From Lagopus muta (Eukaryota; Chordata; Aves; Galliformes; Phasianidae): DNA of 64,000 bases. The notes beneath the pieces were generated by a model. The model was not told the origin of the DNA and did not search any database. It worked only from the letters and a program-made list of their open reading frames with translations. A program made the position numbers and the translations under genes. Positions 48,301 through 60,300 of the stretch are shown here, one piece after another (the stretch's first letter is position 1; every line of letters begins with the position of its first letter). The stretch covers positions 5,842,001-5,906,000 of the forward strand of contig NC_064437.1 in NCBI RefSeq assembly GCF_023343835.1. Reading direction: 5' to 3'.

Positions 48301-51300
48301 CAGTTTAAAAAAATTAATAGCTGCTTACATGCTAATGTGCCTCTTGGATATTTAGTTTCCAGCTCTATGCAAAATAATTTAGTTCTTCAGCTAATTCATA
48401 CAAGAGGAAAAGCAAAGGAACTAACAAACATCAGCTGAAAATTATTTTAATCAGACTTCCCTAGGATTCTAACATCAGGAAAAAAAGAAGTTATCCAGAC
48501 AATATCATCACAGTATTTTGTTCTACTGCTGCAGATAAAATCATTTAAGGAATACATAACAATAATAGTACCTTACCCTTTCTACCGGTGAACCATAGCA
48601 TGCAATGACGAAACATAGCAGTGGCAGATGGCATTGGTGTTAGTAAATGTGGATAAAAGGATAATAGCAGAGAAATGGTGACTGGCAGACAAGACACAGA
48701 AATGTAGATGAAATGAATGCAAGCTGGTAAATCTTGAAGCAGAGCTCCACCTTTAAACCAAATGTTGCCTCTAGTCTCCTCATAATTGAGCATTAAGTTC
48801 TATTTGGATACAAATTGCAACCTGCCGAACAGTCTTGATTCTCTTCATATAGAAACGCATAACTGCATCTTGATAACGAAGATCAGAAACGTTCAGTAAG
48901 CAAAACCCATAATCAGAAGCCCATTACTTTCTCCCAGTGAGTGATTTATTCTTTGTATTTTAAATCTCCAAATCCTGCCAGAATCAGTCTCTTTCTAGCA
49001 TATATGTATCCACTGCAGATGTAAATCCCTGCCTAACCTGCAGCACCCCTGGATCCAGAATGTTCTCAGCGTGCTCATTTACGCTGTTCTGTTGCCAAAC
49101 ATTTAAAATCATCCATCAAATACAAGTGGAATCTATTACAGGAAAAAAAAAACAACAATCTCTTCTGTCAGCTCACCCTGAAAATGGAAGGTTTTCTGAT
49201 CAACAGTTATTGTGAAGGTGCTGTCGTCCTCATCGTCTATACCAATCACAGCTCCCTGTGAAACAAAGAACAAAATCCTGATAAGGCAAGCAGTGACATC
49301 AGCAGCACACACTCTATCACTACACCACTGGAATTTAAAAAGCCTTGACTAACTGTAAGCACACCCAGCACTGTAAAGAGCAGATTCCCTGTTTAATCGA
49401 GGTTGTCGGTTCTTTAATAGAATACAGAATTAAAAAACACTTAAATTAGAATATAGAATTAAAAAACATTTGTAAAACTTAGTGATCTGCTGGATGATAA
49501 TGCAAATCTTTTACCTTTGCGATGGTGGCTTTATCCTACAGCATCTTTATAATAAACAATATTCTACTGTTCTCTACTACATTTCAACTTATATTTTAAG
49601 AAGTGGGGAGCAATATTTTTTAAGTGTTCTGCATGTCTAGAAAATACTAATTTGCTGCTACTCTACTCTCCTGACCTAATTTCATCTACCAGTCTATAAA
49701 AAAATCATTCCAGCAAAATGCATTTGTCCCATCATGTTGTGTCAGTGGTACACTGCATGATCTAATTCTCAGTCCCCGAGTAAATACCAACAATAACTCA
49801 ATGAGATGCATCAAAGGCTGCTAGCTTTGTCTTCCTACTGGTGGTGACATCTCAGAAGGGAATGTGAAGATGAGATAAAGGCGACCTGTGCTCAGCTAAT
49901 TCCTAATCCATCCACTTCTGCCATTCCTGACCCATTTCCCCCCAAAAAATACATAATAAATAGCACAGTTTCACCCAGGGGAGGAAGACACTGAAGCCTC
50001 TATCAACTCCAAACAAATTATGACATGTAGTTCAAGATACCTCAAACATCCCCAAAGGATTTACTTAATTTCCCTCCTTCTCCAAGAGATCCAGCGTCAC
50101 ATTCTGTTTTATCCTCCCCCCCTCCCACAGATCAGGAAGACATCCCTGGCAGATGAAGGTATTTAAAGGGTACATCCTGCCCATATTGTGCAAGTACACC
50201 ACAAGTAACAGAGCACCAGCAACTTGAGTCAGCTCCAACAAGTGTCAGCAACAGAGGAGGACGTGAACGCTGGGCTGGCCAAAACATCAGAATCAGTTTG
50301 GTACAGCTGTAGGGAAGGGGATGATCTCTGTCAATTCCATTTGCACACATTCCTCACAGCTCCTCTATGTCTGGCTGATGGCATCCACACGTTTTGCTGG
50401 GCTTGCTGCAGGTACCACAGGGCAGAGGAAGGAAGGAACAGATCCTACACAAGAACAGCACCAACCATGTGTACCTCAGCACTATACGGCAGGCAAGGAG
50501 AGCTCCAGACATTTTCCCCTGTGCTACCATTAGTGCACCACTTAAGCTCTCCATAAGCACATTTTTCAAGGACAGCTCTGCAATCACTAAACAAGAGGCA
50601 CCTCAAGAAGCACAGCCTAGCCAGGGTAATTCCGAATGCTTTACAATGCATTATAACAACCAGATGACCACACATTACACACAGGTCACTCCAAAAGTAA
50701 TTTCTCCCATTTATTTCCACAGAAACTACAACAAAGAGCACGATAACATTGTTTGATAGAGCAAATTCTCAGCTACAAAACACTATTTTTCAATAGCCAC
50801 CGCCATCAGCCCTGCATTTTTGCCAGTGATGCACAAGAGCCTGCATGCCTTGCTCATAAACATTGCCACTGCTGAAATGCAGCACCCACAGCCTCACTGA
50901 GCTCACTTCCACTGTTTGGTCCCCATAAACATTCAGCAAGCGTTGATGAATGTCAACGAGTGCCACTGTTTCCATATGGAGGAATTCAATGACACATCTT
51001 TGCTTCATGTGCATTTCCATGTCAGACATCATTTTGTCAGACTGCCCCTCCACTGCCATCTGTCACATGGCAACAAAATAGAATGGAATATTGGAAAGAA
51101 TGCTCAACCTCTGCTGCCATACCACCAACATCTGCCTCTGGCACGTTGATGGGCCGAGGCAATAAAACAGAGGAGGCATTACTTTTGGAGTAAATGCCTT
51201 GTATTTGAGAACTATCTGGTAATCATGCAGTGCACCGGTGATCAGCCAAAAGCATTTTGCTTACAGAAAGCTTAGGCAGGATTTAAGCATTGTACTGATG

Positions 51301-54300
51301 CCATAGATTCTTCTATGAACACACCTTCCTAAATAATCCTTGACAATAAAACAAAGACAGAATTTGAAGGTGAAGTTTCAGAGCCTACGAAGCACGGGCA
51401 TTAAACAAAAAAAGGCAAGGAACAAGCTTTTAAAGATGCATTCCAGAAAAAAAAAAGGAAGTATTTTAGAAATCACATGTTTGTTTATGTTCACACCTAC
51501 AATTACAAATCAACAATTACTCTAAACAGAAAATCTCTTTGATAGAATTTCACATTGCAGCAGCCCATCTGTTCAGGTCCTGGTATTGTCATCTGCCAAA
51601 AGAGCTGTGTTACAAAAGCAGAAAGACCCCTTCCTCCCTCACAAAATAAACTCAAGAAAGGAGTCAGCAAATCTTTACAAAATTCCTAAGAATAATCTGG
51701 GGTGGGGAACATGGCAGATGGGGAAAGAGAGAAGGATTCTTTTATCTTAAATGCAAATAAAAATGAATAATGCAATGTTGAACAGATTGTTCACTTTTAA
51801 TACTTCCTAAACTGACAGGCTGATGCCAACCTCCACATTGACAGGCTCACAACACTTTTAAAGCAGACGTGGTTTTTCAGACTAAATTTTGCTACACAAT
51901 GCAAAAAACAATCTCACAAATCTTTAGAAATGTAATGTTGCAAAAAGGGGTTTGAGTTTGCATTACCCTGAAAGGAGTTATAATCATGACACCAATACAC
52001 TAAAAAGGGAAAAGTGCAATAAAATCATCTGAAATGCAGATGGACAGGGATTCTCTGTATGAGCCTAACTAAGGCTGTTGGGACCCCTTTAATAGGCCCA
52101 TAGGAAGATCACAAAGCATTAACAACAGAAGGAAGGCACAACTGCAATTAAAAAAGGCAGAGCTGTACTGCAACATTCATCAGATTCTGTGTCAGGCCAC
52201 AGACCACCTTCTCTGTATTTCTCTCCAAGACTCAAAATGCTCCCATTCATGTCCATTACCCTTCTGACCTATCCATCCTGTTTAGATCAGCTCCTAACAA
52301 AGCATACTGGAGCCAGAGATTCTCTGAGAAATGGGGAAAAAACATAGCAAAAGAGGAGTTTCTGAAAGCAGAAACCAAGCTCACATCTGAGCCATCCCAG
52401 CATTCCCAGCTCACTTCAGTAGTGTCACTTCAAGGCACAGAATGTCCCAAGGCAGGACAAGGAACACTCAGCTTTCCTACTTGCTACCTCTGTTTCCCCA
52501 GTTTTTATCCTCCCTCAGCAGACATTTTGAAAATTTCTGTCCTTCCCTTTCATGAACTCCAGTACTTTGCCTTCCTTCTGTACAGACAACTGGCTGTGTG
52601 GCATTACTACACAAGTACCCAAAATGAAGCACAGTCAGGTGGTGGGGTTACAGCATCTGAACTGGCAGAACAAAGGACACAGGAAGAGAATAAAGGAAAA
52701 CCAGAAGAACAGAAAGAAAGCAGTTTCTTGCAATAACTTCTGTAGGTGTAGAACTTATATCTACATATATTTATACTCACATGAAATGAGAACTGCAAAA
52801 AGCAACTTCATTGCAACATTTTATTGTTAACCCATAGTACTTCATCCTATGATGGTTTTTAGACAACGTATTAAGCACATAATGCTTTTATACAGTATCA
52901 CAGAATAACCCGAGTTGGAAGGGAGCCATAAGGCTCATCAAGTCCAATAACAGAATGCAATTAGCCTAGCATGTCATTTGACCTCTTATGTTTTCTTTCT
53001 TTAAATACTTTCACTACTTCAGTGCTTTGCAGAGTCAGCAACAGAGCAAAACCTCAAAAGTCTCCCTGCAGTTCTCTCCCCTAGACCATATTATCCACAG
53101 TGAGACATTAAGTACTAAAGAAAATCATACTCACTCTCAGCCTAACACATCCTCGGCGTGATCCTCTCATCATTTTGTCTTTTGACTGAAAGAAAGAAAA
53201 ATCAGAACACTGAATTAACAAATTTGGTAAGAATTGCAAGGAGAAAGTTGTTCAAGACAACCAAGAAAGAAAAAAAAGACAGTCTGGTATAATGTTTTAC
53301 TGACTGACTGAGCATCTTATTTACAAAATAGATTGGTTCTGACACGAAAGAGAACGCAGCGCCACAGCATGAAGAAGTTCTGCTTCCAGACATAAGAATA
53401 CAGTATCATGCTTCAAAAAAGTTCTGTAGGTATCTTGAAGAAATACTTAGAAGATGCAGACACACCTTTATAGGAAGTAGGAAGACGAGAAGAAAGTCAT
53501 TTATTAGGGAATATTGAAATTGGCAGCGTACTCATTTACATCTTCCTCCTTTTCCGCCCTTGTACAAATCAAATTGTATTTCTGTCAGAAAGATTTCTGT
53601 ATTTATCATCCTTTATATAGAGACATATATGTCATATTCAGACAAGTTTCTGACTATTTCCTAGATATCACATCCTGCTTTTATTCCAAGAGTTAGAAAA
53701 GTTGTTTATAGCCATTTAAGTGATCAGATTCGGGATCAGAAGACAGGATTCCTTCATCAACAACCAGGGCCTAAACACGTAAATTACTGAACCTCTTCCT
53801 TACTGTCTCTGTTTGAGGCATCTACTTATAGATATCCAACCCACTTCTAGCTTGGAACTGTTCTAAACTTCCAGCTATTCCTGCCACTGACACAGTTTGT
53901 CAGCAACTTTCCACCAATATTTTAAATGTTACTGGGCAACGTTGGCAAGCTTAAGTAACATACACACTAATCCTTTAAGATAAGGGAAGAAAAAGGAAAC
54001 ATTATGAGGAGTCCTAAATATTTTGCCTTCTTATAGACACAAAACATCTTGTTTTGCAGTTACTTCCCCTTCAGTTTTTTATTTGATGTATTGCATGCCA
54101 CTGCAGCCTTAGCTACAAAGGCATTCAGGCCCAATACAGCCCCTTTCTGTTACCACCCTGATAGCCAAACTGCATTAATTCAGGTCATGGAAACATTGCT
54201 ACCTCTGCAATCACATGAACAAGTTCTCTTGCTGTCACCTTCTGAAACATTCTCTTCTTTCCAACAGTATCTGAACACTTCTTTCTGGACAGTATATGGC

Positions 54301-57300
54301 TGTAACTTTGACCAGCTCTATTTTCACTGATGCTACTAGACAACAAAATCAGATTGATCTTAGTGGGGAAAAAAAGACAGGAACCAGAACTATCAGCCTT
54401 CGTGGCAATAAAATACTTTTCACTGCCACACATTTGAGAGATATAGCTCCATTATAGCTATATTCCAGCTATTTCTTTCGTGGAAACCACGGAGCAGTCA
54501 CAGCAAGTCCTATTCACTAAAGGTAATTTAGAATACAGTGATGCATGGAAATTGCCAGGTCATGGCCTGAACCAATGGCTGAGCACCAGGTGAGAAGGCA
54601 TGGCCAACCCAGGGAGCTTGGGTGTACGCAATGCACCTGAGTGACTGGAAGGGGTGAAGGCTAAGCTCACCCCTCCTCATCCTCATTTAGGGGTTAGCAG
54701 CCGAGGGAGCAGCGTGTCCCTGAGACTGCAGTCCTCTTGAGCTGTTACTGGTTGATGGAAGGAGTGAGCTAATGTTCCTTTGCCATCTTCTATCGCTCCA
54801 TAGTGCTTATATCCCAGTAAAAGGCACTGCTATCGCCTTCTTTTGCCCCACATTAGTCAGAACTTCAAATGAAGGAAAAGTTTTGTTACTAGGGATACAA
54901 TTCAGCAGAGTACATTTACACGCACAGCTTTTTAAGCTCACTGCCAGGAGTGAACGCCTGAAATGGGAGAACAGTACCGAGAGCTTCCTGCTCCCTCTAG
55001 TGGATTCCAGGAGAAATACTGGCATGAGCTCAGCAACCTCACCCAGGCTGAGGATGCACCTCCAAATGAGCAGAAGGAAAGAGGAGAAGCAATCCGGGCA
55101 GCTGGCAGTGCAGGCAGGCACCTCGCCTGGTGCCACCAGGTTTGGTCTTGCTCAGGTTCTGGAAGCAGCTGAGAGCAAGGATGATGTCAGCAATCCCTGG
55201 TGCAACAGAGGGCAGAATCCTAACAACCCTGACTTTCTTCGCACAGATTGATTAGAAACTCAACCACAGAAGGTGCTATAAAAGCCTTTACTTTTGTTGC
55301 ACATCACACTTCAATGGAGTGGAAATCGAATTTAAACTTTATAGTGTATAATGTTCTTTAGTCTGCAGAGATTCACAAGATAAATCAAAGGTTCTGTGTG
55401 GACCCATATACTGACCATCTCCCCATCTTCAGACACAGCTTTAACTGGCTCGCATGATTACAGAGAAGCAGCAAATTTAATTCACTCTGAAGGAATGAAG
55501 CACCTTTCCCTCTAGTATCCGAACAGAAGCATGCAGCTGTCCTCACTGCCTGCGCTGCGCACTCTCAGAAGATCTTTTACTCATAGCTGCAGAAGAGAAC
55601 TTTAAAACATAGATCAGTTGATTTTCTGTATTTGTTCCCCTCTCTGCTCCCAGTAGGTTTTTTACAAAAAATAAAACTTGGACAGCTACCCCTTAAGCTG
55701 GAAGTTTTACCTTTTGGTTGAAAGGGAGAACATTAGGCACAGATTTTCAACACGCCCTATGCTTGATCAACAATTCCTAAATAAATAAAGCATCCTGTAA
55801 CTGTTCTGAAGAATGGTTCCACTGCACTGAACAAAACCTCAAACAGCAGAATAGGCTCAAGGAATAGGTGTTAAAAAAATCACTTTTTCCTTTCTTATTA
55901 TATATTAGTTTTAACACGTAGCTATCTTTTTTTCAGTCATCAGTTTTAAAACGAGTTAAATCGACATTTCCAGTTAAATTTCCATATGCTGTGTACTGAT
56001 TTTGATGATAACAGACTTGAATAGGTTACAAGCAGAAGGCAGCAAGAGATAAATCTCAGCTGCAGCTCAAATATAAATTCATAAAAACAAACAAAGATAG
56101 ACGATGTTACTGCACAGAGACTGTATGGATCTGCAAGAAAAAAAATCTGTCCTTCATCAGTTTCTTTTTGACATTCACACAGTGAAGTCTGATCAAGTAC
56201 AGAACTGACCTGACATACCGCATTTCATGCAAGCTATGTCTTCTTCAAGAAATGAAAATATTGCCTGGGTCTATTTAAAAACAAACAGAACTGAAACAAA
56301 GTTAAGATCCCAACCCAGCCCTCCCTAAGGCCTTCCATCCCCGTTCACATCTTTAGAACTATTTTATTTGCGCTTCAGCTCTTGCATGGGAAGATTTCGA
56401 TACGAAATCCCACTGCTGTCTGCCGCCAAAACTCTCAGGCACAGGCTCTTGAACAAGTACATTCTTGACACGGTGCTGCCAGAGAAATCTCTAAGGTAAG
56501 TACACAGATGAGCAATAACATCACTTATTTCCCTTCAGGGAGGAGGAATGTGAAACAAGGTCTATTTATAAACACTGTTTTTTGCAGTTTAACTACGTGT
56601 ACAGGACCACTTGTATAACAGCCATTGCTCTTGTCAAATGCTAAGGCAACACTCATTATTCAAGCCAAAATATGTCACAAATCAAAGACCCCAACACACA
56701 GCCCCCAGACCATTCCTCTAGCTCACCCTCTCAAAGGAAGGCCTCCCCAAGCACAGAGGCAGCAGTGACACCTAACAGCAACAGCTGGGGTTGGCGGTGC
56801 TTACAGAGTGCTACTTCAACCATTCTGGGTCAGGTAATATTTACTGGAACAGTGGCAAAGACACCCCAAAGTTGCTTGAGATCTCAACTCATCTCACTGC
56901 ATACTCTGAAATGAAAACCAACTACAGGCAGCTGCTGCGCCTAATGCTTTCACTTTTGTGGATACAACCATAAAGCAGCAACCAAAAGCTCAGCCACCCC
57001 TAAACAACACGTAGAAGCAAAAACTTCTAAGAAGCATGGTACTTCTTAAGTGTCTAGAGTCTCAGTTACATTAAACCAACACATTTCTCACCTGACAGAA
57101 CACAAGCATATATTAATTTGCACTGACATAAAGGCTGTGACAACTGACTTCTAGAAATTAAGCACATATTACAGTTTGCTTTTTGAAAGGAACATGCAGG
57201 CAGCTGAAGATGACAACGAACACCAGAAGAAAAGTTGCCTTCTATCAGCTGGAAAACTTTAGCATTGAACTGCTTTTAGTATTTTGTGTAAGTAGAATCT

Positions 57301-60300
57301 TCAGAACCCCAATTAGCACGTGACTTGCACGCTACTGCTTCACCAAACCATCCCATCTTGGTTCAGAACCTGCATGAGCACCCAGCTCCACTTGTCACAT
57401 CAGCGGAGCAGACAACACAGCTGACTTTGGGAGGGCAGGTGACATGCAGTTCTGAGTGCCAATACAAAATGACCCCATCAGATGCTGTTAAACAAATCTG
57501 AGCAGGCACAATATATTAATAGCAGATGAGAAACACCACAGACATGCAGCACAAGGTGATGATCAAGTATTGGGAGAACTGAAACCAGACACATTGTCTA
57601 AATACTGAAGAGAACAGTATTAATGAAGCATTACTGAAAGCAAGTCATGTGGTGCCATGCACAAATCACCTCTCTTTGTTTCCAGGAAATAAGTACTGCT
57701 CAACTCTTTGCATGAATATACTCCCCAGGAGGAAAATCCAGTGCCAATCATGAAACCCTAGCTATCTCAGAAACAACAGATTTCTGAAAGACCACATTTC
57801 TGATGATACTAAAATCCGTGTAACAGTAAAGGGCCTTACATTACAGGCAGAATTATGGCAATGGATTGATTTATCACCCTCAAATGGGTGATTTATCTCC
57901 CCACCTTCAAACCCCCAGGAAGAGAAGTGTTACCACACACCTAAGACCAGCAGATGGAATTACCTGCTTCTCCTTTTCCCACACCCCCATCCTGTAGGGC
58001 ACAAAACTTACACAGGCAGAGTTATTACATATGATGAAAAAATATTTCCAAGTTTAAATATATATGAACTCCCAGGAATATTCTCACATTATAGAGCTAT
58101 ACAGTGTCTATCAAATTCCTTATGGATAATTTTCTTTTTATGAAAAGAGTGCTTTAAAGGATATGCAAGGCAAAGCCATATCTGTGTCTTTTAGAAGAGC
58201 ACTGTATGCTAGATATCCAAGTAGGAAAACAGATGCATAGGAACACAGGATAAGAATGACAAATTGGTTTGTGTTTTGTTTGTTATGAGGAGTCCATTCT
58301 GTAAATTATAATCCTGTAAAAATGTATGGCATAAATACCTTTGAAACACATAGTTAAAACTAGGTAAAGAATTCAATCTAGTGTTGAGTAATTAACAGCC
58401 ACCTTAAGACTTGTATCACATCTGTAAATTCAAAACCATCTTCTTATTACATGTAGTTTGCTTACAGCTTTGTCTGCTTTTTAGATTCAGAGCTGTTTGC
58501 AGTGCACGTGACAGACCAAATTATTGCAGAAACTTCATCACATCAGCTCAGAATGGAAAGCAGAGACCTCAAAAAATGTCTGTACAAAAGCAGATTTTTT
58601 TTCTACTTTCCTCAGATTTTTGCACAAAGCTGTTGACTGAGAAACCGTATTTGAAAAAAGCAGGAAAATATACTCAACTGAAAGTCTCTTAATATCGGGG
58701 CACTGAGCCATGGCTCCAGCTTCAGAGGCATCATTTGAAATCAAGTTAATGGGATTTGTTTTCAGTTTACCATCAAAGAAAGATTCACAAAACCATGGCA
58801 AAATCTGAGCTCTCCTCCTTAGCATCTGGATCCTATGCTCCACAATCAGTTCTTCAAGGCAGCACAGTAACTAAGTTGCCAAGCAGCAGAAATCTCTTAA
58901 AAGCTTAAGAAGAAAAATGCCATTGCAACATCACAACTGCTTCCTCCTACCAACTGCTTTCACACAGATTTTGCTCCTGAAATGGTTTAAGCACGTGTTT
59001 TTAAAAAGTATTTTGATGGAACAACTAACAGCAACAACAGAATATCTAAGCATTCAAATCTATTGTTTAGGAACTTATTGGTAGGAGAACTACAAAATGA
59101 TTGGAGGTTACCCAATTTGCTTCCAAAAATGTACACTACCAAGCTGTCAAACAGGGTATTTTTTTCTTTCAACCCTCAGTCTCTACTCATGGCAGCTGTA
59201 AAGTCTGCAGCAGTTCCAGCAATACCTCAAATAGCTATGAAGTTCTAAAGTGCTTTAAGGAGCTGCCCTTCCTGCATCCTGGCCTTGCTGTCAGCGCTGT
59301 TCGCACAGCTACGCCAACTCAGCTTTCCATACAATTAAAATCTTTATTTACAGAATACAGACGAAACAAGAATTTTAAATCAGACTTTCAACCTCAAGGG
59401 GCTCTCTGGATTATTTCTACAGGATCCCCAAGGGCAATCACAGCTAGGGTTGCCTATTTAAGACAGCACTGCTATCAGAAAACACAACAAAAAGCAAATT
59501 GCTTTCACCTCCCTTTTCCTCTATAGCGATTCCTTTGTCTTCACATTCTCTGCCAGTACAAAGCCAACACGTTTTCACACTGACACGCAGAAAGAAAACT
59601 ACAGAATGAACTCAACTGAAAAAACAAATCAGCAGAAAGTTGTTTCTCAGCTGTATTCCAGCTTAAGGAACAACTTTACAACTCCGGTGACAACACAGAT
59701 GATCTATTTGGAGGCATTTCTTTTAAATATTGCCAGTGCCTCCAGCTACGTTCTGAAAAAACACAGTGCTTCCGTAGCCTTGCATTTGCTGCATCTCTAA
59801 GAGAAACAGTGGATTCACAAATCGAAGAATGTTAAAGGAATAAAACAATCTGTCAAACCACTGGCCAAACTGATCCAAAATGGGAAACAGTCATTTATTT
59901 CATATTTTGCTCCTTAAAATGAAAACAAAACCAAAACAACCATTTACTGCTAGTAGACAAATCATTTATCTGAGCAAAACCATGTAAAGATGATCAATAC
60001 TTGGATGGCGAGTCCAGGTCAGACTCTCTGGAATATATCACTCATAAATAAATTCACACAAATACAATTATAAGCAAAACTGAGGATGAGAATTGTTGAG
60101 AAATGTACAAACACAAACTGCAAACTACAGAAAAAGAAAGCAGAAAAGAGCAAACTTGATGTAAGAACTTTTGCCTTACTCCTTGAAATCTTTTATCACG
60201 TCAGAATTGTGAATATAATTGAATTAATTTGTTCCTTGTGTACGTATTCAAAACATATTTAGGTTAATAACTACTCCAGCTACCAAAAGAAAAGGCATAC

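Larger units (their letters stand above)
49256..53134 (-). other. OSBPL9: OSBPL9 intron 2
   Basis: GTGAGT to ACAG, 3879 bp. Contains the mariner relic and a CR1 tail. A GC-richer patch at about 50130-50680 next to the mariner is unexplained. Confidence 0.75.
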
